Assembly: GCA_015206785.1 (NCBI GenBank)
Contig: JADEZQ010000012.1
Span: 1-57,500 of the forward strand
DNA length: 57,500 bases
Direction: 5' to 3'
Source: Quinella sp. 2Q5
GTDB lineage: Bacteria; Bacillota; Negativicutes; Selenomonadales; Selenomonadaceae
The notes under the pieces are model-generated. The model made no database searches and had not been told where the DNA came from. It was given only the letters and a program-made list of their open reading frames with translations. Positions 36,500 through 46,487 of the stretch are shown piece after piece. The position numbers and the translations under genes were made by a program. The first letter of the stretch is position 1; each line of letters opens with the position of its first letter.

Positions 36500-36784
36500 A
36501 TGGCAGAAGACTTTTCACAGATGAGCGAGGTCGACATCGCCTATCGAATCTTGAGCGCATCGGGCAAAGACAACCCGCTCAACTTCAAGACGTTGATCCG
36601 CGAAGTTATCGACAAGAAGGGCAAAGTCGTGCAAGACGAGGCGGCCGCCATTTCCGAAATTTACACGATGATCAACATGGACAGCCGCTTTCAATATGTG
36701 CGCGACGGTCTTTGGGGCTTGAGCGATTGGTATCCGCCCGAAACCAAACGCGCACGTTCATCGTCCAAAACTTCCAAAGCATAA
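36500..36784 (+). CDS. rpoE: RNA polymerase delta subunit (RpoE), short form
   Basis: Delta modulates promoter recycling in Firmicutes. The 94-residue protein consists almost wholly of the N-terminal HARE-HTH-type domain (MSEVDIAYRILSASGK...FKTLIREVIDKKG...RFQYVRDGLWGLSDW) and lacks the long acidic C-terminal tail of B. subtilis RpoE, ending instead in a short basic Ser/Lys tail. The assignment is supported by pyrG immediately downstream, the classic Firmicute order. GGGAGG lies 10 bases before the ATG at 36500. Confidence 0.82.
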   Translation: MAEDFSQMSEVDIAYRILSASGKDNPLNFKTLIREVIDKKGKVVQDEAAAISEIYTMINMDSRFQYVRDGLWGLSDWYPPETKRARSSSKTSKA

Positions 36785-38428
<1,644 letters not shown>

Positions 38429-38435
38429 AAAAACG

Positions 38436-38472
38436 TCCCCCGCAGTCGCTTTGACCGTGGGGGATTTTTTTT
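38436..38472. terminator. Bidirectional terminator after pyrG
   Basis: CCCCCGCAGTC (38437-38447) pairs with GACCGTGGGGG (38453-38463), 11 positions with one mismatch, followed by eight T on the plus strand and, on the minus strand, by ACGTTTTTT. It serves pyrG and probably the leftward gene ending at 38567. Confidence 0.8.
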
Positions 38473-38527
38473 ATTATGACCGCGCTACTGCACCTTCGCC
38501 CTCTGAACGGACTAACCAGCTGTTCAC

Positions 38528-38560
38528 GGCAAAACGAAGCCCCCGTCGGGTAACCAATCC
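38528..38560 (-). repeat. 33-bp dispersed repeat, copy 2 (inverted)
   Basis: It is the exact reverse complement of 14191-14223. Both copies lie just past the 3' ends of leftward genes (mfd and the large ATPase gene). The left arm that completes a terminator hairpin at 14183 is absent here. The rest of 38473-38566 shows no gene. Confidence 0.9.
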
Positions 38561-38566
38561 GCGGCG

Positions 38567-41500
38567 TCATCTGCCGAGGACGATTTTGCCCGCGTGCTTG
38601 AATTTGAATTCGCCGCCCATGAACTCGAAGACGGCAGGGCGTTCCACACGCAGACGCGAATAAGTTCCGCCGCTGAAGTTCGATTCAAACACGACGCCCA
38701 ACGCACGCTCGGCGTGGTGATTTTCGGTGTAGGTTCTGACATTGGGCACGACCGCGAAAATATTTTCGGCGACGGCGCACGCCCAAAAGTCTCCGCCCGC
38801 CGCTGAGGTCTCGACAAATTTCGGCGCAAGGTTCGGGCGATTCATGCGCTCTTCGACGTTGTTGCAGGTGAACGCGCGAACTTTGTGGCGGCGCAAAAAA
38901 TTTTCACGGGCGCGGCGTGAACTGAAGCCGCTCAATTTTTCCAGCGCGTTGAAGTCGTTGACGAAGCCGGTGCCGATGATTTCGTCGTCGCGGGAAATTT
39001 TTTCGGCGGCGGAAATTTTCTTCGGAGCGGATGCCGTGGTCAGGTGCGGCAAGGTCAGCTTAAGCTCGGCGATGAAAACCGGTTCCACCATCAGCGTTCG
39101 GACGTCGCGGCCGCGCTTGTCGCTGAAGAAATTGTTGGCGTCGCGAATCAGCTCGTCGATGTCGAAGGCAACGCCGTCAGCCCAAAGTTTCGAGGCGGCA
39201 TTGAATCTATCGACGAAGGTTTGGAACTCGTGCGCGGTGTTGATGGTGATTCCCTCGGCGATGTCGTGTGCGCTGATGAACGCCGCCGCCGATTGAGCCT
39301 CGCCGCCGGACGTGAAGTCTGCGCCCGCAAGCTGTGCCGCGTAAATGATTTCGTCCGCCGCGCCAAACATCTCGCGGTTGATTCGGTCGGCGTCGAAGAA
39401 GTCGTCGTTGGCGGGGCTCTCGACAATCATGCCGGAGGCGACTTCGGTCTTGGGTTGCGGGCTGATGTGCAGGTTGAAATTTTTGTAGCCGCTCAAGCCC
39501 GACGCCGCGACGAAAATTTTTTCCAGCGCATTGACGTAAACGTTGTCGGTGATGTCCGCGCCGCCCGCAAGCCATTGGAAGATACGCGAGCCGTTGCCGC
39601 CGATGAAGACGAGCGGAATTTTTTCGCCGCGATAGTGACCGTAATCGTGCAGAACTTTGACGAGCGTGCCCAGGTAATGGAAGAGCCCCGCCGTGGCGAA
39701 CTGAACGGTCTGCAGCGTGCGCTTGATGTCGGAGCGACCGGTCTTGAACTTCAAATCGGCAAGGTAGCCGGAGCTGTGAGCGCGAAGGTCGGCGTCAATG
39801 ACGGCTTGGCGGCGGATGTCGTCGCGGATGTCGGTGGAAATTTTTTCGCCCGCGAACAGCTCGTAGTTGTCGTAGATCGGTCTGAACATTTCGCGTGCGG
39901 CAAAACGAATCGATGTGTGGTAAACGATGCGTGGCACCTCGCCGCTGATGACGCTGATGTCGGTGGTGCCCGCGCCGATGTCGACGATGATTGCGCCGAG
40001 CGCGAAGTTGCCCGCCTTGCCGTCGATTTTGTTGAAGTGATACGCGGCGGCCTCGCTCTCGGTCATGAAGGTCGCTTGAGCGTTGCCGACGGCTTCGCGG
40101 CAAAGGGAGCGGAAGGAAATTTTCTGCACCTGCGAAAACGCCGTGGGGTACGAGAAATTCCAGCGCACGTCGCCCGCGCCGTTAAAGGCAGCTTCCGCCG
40201 CCGCCTGCAAGCAAATCTGTTCGATGTAAGCGGCGGTCTTGCGGCGTTGACGGTCGGAGTCAGCCCACTTCAAATTTGCGTCTATCTGCGCGGCGAACTG
40301 CTCGAACACGCGCGTGTTCTCGGAGCTGAGCAAGAAGACGTGCCCATCAATGAGCGGGCGAATCTGCGACGAAGGGGCGACGTTCAGCAGGTGGAAGATG
40401 CTGAGAAACGAACCGTCAGCTCGCGGCGGAATTTGCGACGGAATGAAGTGGCGATACGTCTGCGCACGTGCTCCGCCCGACGCCGTGATTTGCAACAGGT
40501 GCGGCGCGAAATTCAGCGGACGGGGCGGTTCATCGTTGACGGCGACGAAAATCATTGTCGAGCTGGTGCCGAAGTCCACGCCGATTTTCCAGCGCAGGTC
40601 AGCATTGGCTTCGACTCTTCGCGGACGATTCATCAGCAGGAAGCCGACATCGAACGGAGCCTTTCCCAAATGCGGCGGCGGGTTGTAGGTGACGGTCAGC
40701 ACGTCGGGGAAGGCGTCCAGCTTGACGGTCCGGCGGTTGGCAAAAATTTTTTCGTGGTCGAACGGCGCAAGGTAGATCGTGTCGGCGGCGGGGCTCAAGT
40801 CGTCATCGGCGCGGGAATTTTCGTAGAACATGAAGTAAGTCGTCCAACCCTCGCGGCGGAAGTCGGGGAAGATTTCGGCGACGGGAAGCTCGCGGTCGAT
40901 GTAGATGAGGTCGCGCTTTGGATATGTCTTCGTCCAACGAAAATCTTTGCCCGCGTTGTCGACGCCGCTCAACGGGAAGACGAAGTGCACGTAAAAATTT
41001 TCCGCGTCATCGGATATCGACAGCCGCGCAGAAATTTCTTCGGGGTCGAACAGCTCCAACAGTTCGCGCTTAATCGGCGGTATCGGCGTCAAATCTCGTT
41101 CGGTCAGCGTGTCGACGCCGCGCAGGGTCATCGCGTTTGGGAAGGCGTTTGCGGGTTCGACGACTGCCATGCGTTGGTGGAAGAAGTCTTCGGGTCGCCG
41201 CCATTGAACGCCGTGCAAGCTCGTGCGACCAATCTTGCCGCGGTCAGTCAGAAGGTCGGCGGTGATATCAATCGCGCTGATTCCCTGCCACACGACGAGC
41301 CGCGAGCCATCGACGCTTTCGGCGCGGGCGAAATCACGAACGACATCGGGCGCGACGAGCAGAAGATTTTTCCGCGGCGTCATCAGTCGAACGGCTGAAT
41401 CTTCCAGGCGCGGCTCACGACCTTTAAGCGTGTCGTCGAGCAGGCGGGCAATCGGCGCGTGCAAATTCAGATTGGACGGCACGAACTCGAAGGTACCCGT

Positions 41501-42241
41501 CGGGGCGGGAATGTCGCGTTCGTAATCCGCCAGGCACTTGAGCAGGGCGTTGGAAATTTCTTTGGCACGGTCGCCGATTTTTTCCAGCCGCCGAATTTTG
41601 TCGCTGAGGTTGCCGAGCCAGACTTTGAGCGCGGAAAGTTCCATCGCCGACAAAAATTTTATCGGGTCGGTCAGCTCGGATTGATTGACGCTCCACGGCG
41701 CGCGCAGTCTCCCCGCGAAGGTCGTTTCGTAGTCCGCCGCGCTCGTCACCAGCGTCGTCGGCGAGGTCAGCGCGATTGGCAAGCCGTCCAGCGAGATGAT
41801 GAACAGGTCAGTCAGCCACGCGTCGGCTTTGCCCGTCAATGATTCGCGCGGAGCAAGTGCCATCAAAATTTTTCCGAGGTCGGAGCCGTCTTGCAGATTG
41901 ATTTGCTCAGCCTTGAGGTCGAGCCGCTTGATCTCCTTGAGCGCGAGCATAGCCAGCAGTGCCCGCCATTGCCCGCAAACTTTTTCGTGCAGCCCGCGGA
42001 CAAATTCTTTGGTCGGCTCCGCGTCGAACAGTGCCATCTTGAAGAGCAAAGGTCGCGCCCACATGTCGGGAATCGAATCCACCGAGCCCATGTCTGCAAT
42101 CGATTCGCCGCAATCCAAACTGTCTGCCAGAGCACGCAAAAAATTTATGTCGGTCTCCTTCCACACGCCCGCCACGTCGCTAAGAATCTTCGAGACGTCG
42201 CCTTTGACTTTGGGAAGCATCGGGAAGTACGCATTCGCCAT
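38567..42241 (-). CDS. Large protein with an actin/Hsp70-type ATPase domain, function unknown
   Basis: The 1224-residue protein has an unrecognised N-terminal half (about 1-545) and a C-terminal part with the three nucleotide-binding motifs of the actin/Hsp70/sugar-kinase fold: phosphate-1 KIGVDFGTSSTMIFV (Asp556), phosphate-2 IVDIGAGTTDIS (Asp754) and the adenosine motif VFIGGNGSRIF (about 881). No substrate-binding domain of DnaK type or signal peptide is visible, so it is probably cytoplasmic. GGAGGTG precedes the ATG at 42241; a longer frame to 42469 crosses a promoter and terminator. It seems to be a transcription unit of its own. Confidence 0.8.
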   Translation of the reverse strand: MANAYFPMLPKVKGDVSKILSDVAGVWKETDINFLRALADSLDCGESIADMGSVDSIPDMWARPLLFKMALFDAEPTKEFVRGLHEKVCGQWRALLAMLALKEIKRLDLKAEQINLQDGSDLGKILMALAPRESLTGKADAWLTDLFIISLDGLPIALTSPTTLVTSAADYETTFAGRLRAPWSVNQSELTDPIKFLSAMELSALKVWLGNLSDKIRRLEKIGDRAKEISNALLKCLADYERDIPAPTGTFEFVPSNLNLHAPIARLLDDTLKGREPRLEDSAVRLMTPRKNLLLVAPDVVRDFARAESVDGSRLVVWQGISAIDITADLLTDRGKIGRTSLHGVQWRRPEDFFHQRMAVVEPANAFPNAMTLRGVDTLTERDLTPIPPIKRELLELFDPEEISARLSISDDAENFYVHFVFPLSGVDNAGKDFRWTKTYPKRDLIYIDRELPVAEIFPDFRREGWTTYFMFYENSRADDDLSPAADTIYLAPFDHEKIFANRRTVKLDAFPDVLTVTYNPPPHLGKAPFDVGFLLMNRPRRVEANADLRWKIGVDFGTSSTMIFVAVNDEPPRPLNFAPHLLQITASGGARAQTYRHFIPSQIPPRADGSFLSIFHLLNVAPSSQIRPLIDGHVFLLSSENTRVFEQFAAQIDANLKWADSDRQRRKTAAYIEQICLQAAAEAAFNGAGDVRWNFSYPTAFSQVQKISFRSLCREAVGNAQATFMTESEAAAYHFNKIDGKAGNFALGAIIVDIGAGTTDISVISGEVPRIVYHTSIRFAAREMFRPIYDNYELFAGEKISTDIRDDIRRQAVIDADLRAHSSGYLADLKFKTGRSDIKRTLQTVQFATAGLFHYLGTLVKVLHDYGHYRGEKIPLVFIGGNGSRIFQWLAGGADITDNVYVNALEKIFVAASGLSGYKNFNLHISPQPKTEVASGMIVESPANDDFFDADRINREMFGAADEIIYAAQLAGADFTSGGEAQSAAAFISAHDIAEGITINTAHEFQTFVDRFNAASKLWADGVAFDIDELIRDANNFFSDKRGRDVRTLMVEPVFIAELKLTLPHLTTASAPKKISAAEKISRDDEIIGTGFVNDFNALEKLSGFSSRRARENFLRRHKVRAFTCNNVEERMNRPNLAPKFVETSAAGGDFWACAVAENIFAVVPNVRTYTENHHAERALGVVFESNFSGGTYSRLRVERPAVFEFMGGEFKFKHAGKIVLGR

Positions 42242-42269
42242 AGAAACACCTCCACAGTTTTCCGCGCCG

Positions 42270-42278
42270 AGTATAGCA
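42270..42278 (-). promoter_or_regulatory. Extended -10 promoter of the large ATPase gene
   Basis: On the minus strand TGCTATACT forms an extended -10 (TATACT at 42270-42275), about 29 bases before the ATG, right after the terminator of the preceding gene. Confidence 0.55.
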
Positions 42279-42279
42279 C

Positions 42280-42315
42280 AAAAAAATTCCCGCGCACAAA
42301 TTTCATGCACGGGAA
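42280..42315 (-). terminator. Terminator after the P-loop gene
   Basis: On the minus strand TTCCCGTGC pairs with GCGCGGGAA (one mismatch), followed by TTTTTTG. It separates the 42330-42914 gene from the large ATPase gene. Confidence 0.75.
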
Positions 42316-42329
42316 CATTTCGACTGCGG

Positions 42330-42914
42330 TCACTTGACCAGATTGTCGAAGTCCGATTGCGGAATGAGCGTGACGAGCCCCATAATCGACAGAATTTGTT
42401 CGAGGGCGACGCGTGCGGTGGACGTGTTCTTGACGACGAAATCAACGTCGCGCCAATGTTCGAACTCACCGGTCTCTTCGGCGGTCTCCACGTAATAACG
42501 TATCTCGTCGTTGGAACAGCCAGTTCTTAGCAAGCGGTCTACAAAAACTTCGTCGTCAATCATCAGGAAGATCGACACCAGGTCTTGGTTCATGAACTTG
42601 GTCAGCTGTTTGATCCCCGCCACGTCGTGCATGATGGTCACGCTGATTTTGTGCCGCTGATAAGCTTCGAGGACGTCGCTCTTGCGCAAGCCGTATGAAT
42701 GCGCCTGATATGTGTTGTTGACGATGAACTTTTCGCGCTCATAGTCGTTGCTCTTGACCGTCTGATAAATCCTGCGCTTATAGGCGTAGCGGTCGTCGAA
42801 CACGCGCGTCGTGACGGTTGGAATGTAATGAATGCCCATGCTCATGAGCTGGGAGACCATCGTGGACTTGCCGGACATGTGCGGACCGAGGAACGCGTAA
42901 ATTTTGTTTGCCAT
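42330..42914 (-). CDS. Guanylate-kinase-like P-loop protein
   Basis: The 194-residue protein has a Walker A motif FLGPHMSGKST (residues 8-18), then PTVTTR and NNTYQAHSYGLRKSDVLEAYQRHKISV, which match the order of the guanylate kinase phosphate- and GMP-binding segments, but the match is partial and the lid region differs. It could be a nucleotide kinase or an NTP-dependent regulator. Its ATG is preceded by GAGGAGGGATTCAC. It is cotranscribed with the zinc-ribbon gene upstream (12 bases) and followed by a terminator. Confidence 0.7.
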   Translation of the reverse strand: MANKIYAFLGPHMSGKSTMVSQLMSMGIHYIPTVTTRVFDDRYAYKRRIYQTVKSNDYEREKFIVNNTYQAHSYGLRKSDVLEAYQRHKISVTIMHDVAGIKQLTKFMNQDLVSIFLMIDDEVFVDRLLRTGCSNDEIRYYVETAEETGEFEHWRDVDFVVKNTSTARVALEQILSIMGLVTLIPQSDFDNLVK

Positions 42915-42926
42915 GTGAATCCCTCC

Positions 42927-43136
42927 TCAACGCCGCTGTTTGGCAATGACGCGCACGGTGTCTTCGTCTTCGTCGATTTCCGCGCCGCAACGTGGACAGC
43001 ATTCGTATTGCGTGCCGTCGGGCAGGGAACGTTTGCCGACGCATTTGGTGCAGAATTCCAGACTACAGCGCGTGCACTTGAGAATCTCGCCGTAATTGGT
43101 GCGTCCACAGCGCGGGCAGCTCACGTAGTCTGCCAT
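42927..43136 (-). CDS. Small zinc-ribbon protein (69 aa)
   Basis: Four CxxC pairs (Cys7/10, 21/24, 29/32, 47/50) in 69 residues indicate one or two zinc ribbons; the C-terminus is acidic then basic (EIDEDEDTVRVIAKQRR). No enzyme motif is present. Such proteins often act as adaptors. The stop, ribosome site and start between this gene and the next are the same 21 bases as between the 103-aa gene and this one. Confidence 0.78.
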   Translation of the reverse strand: MADYVSCPRCGRTNYGEILKCTRCSLEFCTKCVGKRSLPDGTQYECCPRCGAEIDEDEDTVRVIAKQRR

Positions 43137-43148
43137 GTGAATCCCTCC

Positions 43149-43460
43149 TCAATAATGCGGATGAGCTTTGACGTAATCGACGGGGCGGCTCCAATCGACG
43201 TGAACGCCCGTCGCCTCCCAAAGCCTGGTCAAAACGATTTTGAGGCTCTCGGCGTTGGCGGTCGGGTCAATCGTCTCCGCCGTGAAGTCCAACAGCGTTT
43301 CGTGCGGGATTTTGATTTCGTGCGTCGTCGTCAAAAATTTTTCGGCACGAGCTTTACCGTCCGCGTCGCCGAGATTGACGATAACCTTGCGCGTCGCCTC
43401 GTCGTATTCCACCCAGCCGAGCGAGCCGCGGTAGCTTATCGCCACACTGAAATTTTCCAT
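43149..43460 (-). CDS. Protein of unknown function (103 aa)
   Basis: No family recognised. The N-terminal half looks like a small beta-sheet (FSVAISYRGSLGWVEYDEAT), the C-terminal half is helical (ESLKIVLTRLWEATGVHV). No membrane segment. GAAAGGAGATGATT precedes the ATG at 43460. It begins 5 bases after the RND transporter stop, so it belongs to the same transcript and may be expressed with the pump. Confidence 0.7.
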   Translation of the reverse strand: MENFSVAISYRGSLGWVEYDEATRKVIVNLGDADGKARAEKFLTTTHEIKIPHETLLDFTAETIDPTANAESLKIVLTRLWEATGVHVDWSRPVDYVKAHPHY

Positions 43461-43465
43461 ATGAA

Positions 43466-46400
43466 TCATCTCCTTTCGTGATAGGTCGCCGCGTACATAA
43501 CGGGCAGGACGAGCAACGTCAACACCGTGGCGACGAACAATCCTCCCGCAATCGCCACTGCCATCGGTCCCCAAAAGATTGAGCGCATCAGCGGCAACAT
43601 GCCCAGTATCGCCGCCGCCGCAGTCAACATTATCGGGCGGAACCTAAGCACTGCCGAATTGATTATCGCCTCGTGAAGTGATTCGCCCGCGCGCAGGTGA
43701 CTTTGGATTTGGTCGATGAGGATGACCGAGTTGCGGATAATCATTCCCGACAGCGCGATTATCCCCAGCTCCGCCACGAAGCCCAGAGGTTTGGACAGGA
43801 GCACCATCGCGAAGATGACGCCGATTAATCCGAGCGGTGCCGTCAACAACGTGAGCCCCATTGCCTTGGCGTCGCCGAGCTGAAGCATGAGCAGCGTCAT
43901 GATGACGAAGACGACGGCGGGTAACATTGCCGCCAGGTGCCCCGTGGATTTGGAGGACTGTTCGAAGTCTCCGCCCGCCGCAATCGAATAGCCCGTCGGC
44001 AAATTTTTTTGCAGGTCAGCCGTCGCGTCAAGGGCTCGTTGCGTGGCGTCGTTGGCAGTGCCGTGTGAGATGTTCGCTTGCACGGTGACGGTCGGTTTCA
44101 AATTGCGCCGAGCAATCAGCCCGTATTCGGCGGCGTAAGAAATTTTGGCGAGCTGTTCAAGCGGCACGTAACCGGCTGAGCCCAGATATATCGGCAAACT
44201 TTTCAACGCGGCGAGATTGTTTCTGTCCGCGGCGGCAAGCCGAAGGTCGATGTCAATTGTCCTGTCGCCCGCGTAAAATTCGGCAACCTTCGCGCCCGTG
44301 ATTTCGGTGTAGAGCGTGGACTTGACTGCCTGAGCCGTGAGACCGAGCGCGCGCAGTTTGTCGTGATCCAAATCGATGCGCACGACTTTGGACTTCTCGT
44401 TCCAATCGAGGCTGACTTCCGTGACGGTTGGGTCGACTGCGACGCGGCCTGCAACTTCGGCGGCGAGGGCGTGAACTTTTTCGACGTCGGTGCCGCTGAC
44501 GCGAAGCATGACGGGATAATCGGCGGGCGGTCCCGTCTGAATCAGCTGAATGTTCGCGCGGACATTGGGGAATTTGTCGGCGAGCGCGGCGCGGATTTTT
44601 TTGATGACGGCGTCGCGGCTGTCCTCGTCCTTTGCCACGACGACGAAGCGGGCGAGATTGTCGGCGGGAGTTTCGGGCGCAACGGTCAACACGAAGCGCG
44701 GCAGGTCTTGCCCGACGTAGTAGGAATAATTGTTCAGGTTATCGCGTTCGGTGTCGAGGAAGCGGGCGAAGCGTTCACATTCGGCTTGAGTCGCGGCGAT
44801 TGATGAACCTTCGGGCAGCGTGAACTTGATGAGCACTTCGGGGCGAATGGACGGCGGGAAAAATTCTTTCTGCACCAGACCGGTCGCGAAGATTGTCACG
44901 CCGAGGGCTCCAATCGTTCCGGACAGCACGAGGATTTTGTTGTCGAGGAAGACCTCCAGCACGCGGCGGAACGAGCGATAGAACCTGCCGCCGTAAAGTT
45001 CGCCGTCCACTTTGCCGACGCGAATGATGTACGTGCCCAACAGCGGCGCAACCATCACCGACACGACCCACGACAGAATCAGCGCAATCGACACGACCCA
45101 GAACATGTCGCGGCAAAATTCGCTGGCGATTCCTTTGGCGAAGGCGACGGGGATGAAGCCCGTGCAGGTTATCAGCGTGCCCGTGAGCATCGGTTTGGCA
45201 GTGACGTTGAAGGCGTGGCAGGCAGCGTCGAACTTCGAGAGCCCGCGCTCAAGCTGAACGCTCATCATTTCCACGGCGATCATTGCGTCGTCGACGAGCA
45301 GACCCAGCGCGATTATCAGCGAGCCGAGCGACACTTTGTGCAGGTCAATGCCCGCGGCGAGCATGAAGCAGAAAGTCCCCGCCAAGACCAACGGAATGCA
45401 ACCCGCCACGACGAGCCCCGTGCGCAGACCGAGGCTTGCGAAGCTGACGGCGAGGACGATGACAATTGCCAGCACAAGCGTTTCGATGAAGTCGCCGATG
45501 GATTCGCGCACGACTTCGGGTTGGTCGGACACGTGCGCAATCTCCAGCCCCAGCGGCAGTTCCGATTGAATAGCGTCGACGGTCGCGTCGAGGCTGTTGC
45601 CGAGCTCCAAGATGTTGCCGCCGCTGTCCATTGCGATTGCGATGCCGATGGCGGGTTTGCCGTTGAAGAACATCTTCGGCTCTGGCGGCTCGGAAAATTT
45701 TCGTTCGACGGTCGCGATATCACCGAGGCGGAAGATTTTTCCGTCGGCATTAATCGGCAACGAGCGAATCTCGTCCACGGCGTCGAAAGTTCCCGTCACG
45801 CGCAGATAAACGTTGTCGGAGGCGGTGTCAATCATTCCGGCGGGCGTCATTGCGTTTTGCGCGGACAGCGTGTTTGCGATGACTTGCGGGCTGATTCCGA
45901 GTTCGGCGAGCTTCATGCGGTCGACTTCGACGTAAACGACTTCCGACTGCACGCCGAGCAACTGAATCTTCTTCACGTCGTCGACGGCGAGCAACATGCG
46001 GCGAATGTCTTCAGCGTGGCGGCGCAGCTCTTCGTAGGTGAAGCCGTCGCCCGTCAGCGCGTAGATTGAGCCGTAAACGTCGTCGTAGGTGTCGTTGAAA
46101 AAAATCATAACGCCTTCGGGCAGGTCGGTGATGTCGCGGCAATAGTTGCGCACATCACGCCACGTCGGACGAATCGCAGCGGTGTCGAGCGTGTCATTGA
46201 GCTCGACGTAGATGACGGTCTGACCGGCGCGGGTTTTGCTGCGAAGGTGGTCGAGACCTGGTATGTCCTGCAATTTCTTTTCGAGCTTGTCGGTCACTTG
46301 CTGTTGCATTTCGTAGGCAGTCGCGCCGGACCAATACGCACTGACAATCATTTCGCGAATGGTGAACTGCGGATCTTCCATGCGCCCCAACCTGAAGTAA

Positions 46401-46486
46401 GCGAATGCTCCGCCGACGAACGCCGCGATGATGAAGTACCAGACGATTGCCCGATGATTGAGCGAGACTTCCGTTAAGTTGCGCAC
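43466..46486 (-). CDS. RND-family efflux transporter permease (AcrB/MexB-like)
   Basis: This is the inner-membrane proton-driven pump of a tripartite exporter. The ~1006-residue protein shows the duplicated layout of RND pumps: one N-terminal helix (NLTEVSLNHRAIVWYFIIAAF), a large periplasmic loop, helices 2-7 with the proton-relay Asp pair in GLLVDDAMIAVEMM, then the second half with LGLIGVIFAMVLLSKPLGF and GIIALSGMIIRNSVILIDQI. Substrate unknown. The start is uncertain: GTG at 46486 has GGGTGAT nearby; GTG at 46495 would overlap the upstream stop. No TolC gene is in the window. Confidence 0.92.
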   Translation of the reverse strand: MRNLTEVSLNHRAIVWYFIIAAFVGGAFAYFRLGRMEDPQFTIREMIVSAYWSGATAYEMQQQVTDKLEKKLQDIPGLDHLRSKTRAGQTVIYVELNDTLDTAAIRPTWRDVRNYCRDITDLPEGVMIFFNDTYDDVYGSIYALTGDGFTYEELRRHAEDIRRMLLAVDDVKKIQLLGVQSEVVYVEVDRMKLAELGISPQVIANTLSAQNAMTPAGMIDTASDNVYLRVTGTFDAVDEIRSLPINADGKIFRLGDIATVERKFSEPPEPKMFFNGKPAIGIAIAMDSGGNILELGNSLDATVDAIQSELPLGLEIAHVSDQPEVVRESIGDFIETLVLAIVIVLAVSFASLGLRTGLVVAGCIPLVLAGTFCFMLAAGIDLHKVSLGSLIIALGLLVDDAMIAVEMMSVQLERGLSKFDAACHAFNVTAKPMLTGTLITCTGFIPVAFAKGIASEFCRDMFWVVSIALILSWVVSVMVAPLLGTYIIRVGKVDGELYGGRFYRSFRRVLEVFLDNKILVLSGTIGALGVTIFATGLVQKEFFPPSIRPEVLIKFTLPEGSSIAATQAECERFARFLDTERDNLNNYSYYVGQDLPRFVLTVAPETPADNLARFVVVAKDEDSRDAVIKKIRAALADKFPNVRANIQLIQTGPPADYPVMLRVSGTDVEKVHALAAEVAGRVAVDPTVTEVSLDWNEKSKVVRIDLDHDKLRALGLTAQAVKSTLYTEITGAKVAEFYAGDRTIDIDLRLAAADRNNLAALKSLPIYLGSAGYVPLEQLAKISYAAEYGLIARRNLKPTVTVQANISHGTANDATQRALDATADLQKNLPTGYSIAAGGDFEQSSKSTGHLAAMLPAVVFVIMTLLMLQLGDAKAMGLTLLTAPLGLIGVIFAMVLLSKPLGFVAELGIIALSGMIIRNSVILIDQIQSHLRAGESLHEAIINSAVLRFRPIMLTAAAAILGMLPLMRSIFWGPMAVAIAGGLFVATVLTLLVLPVMYAATYHERR

Positions 46487-46487
46487 G

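Noticed and set aside
38473..38566. Short protein suggested by the reading WLPDGGFVLP at both 33-bp repeat copies
   Set aside because: The reading frame is not open beyond the repeat on either side; the match is explained by the DNA repeat itself.
39044..41398. 784-codon rightward frame inside the large ATPase gene
   Set aside because: Antisense to a frame with clear ATPase motifs; no ribosome site or recognisable product.
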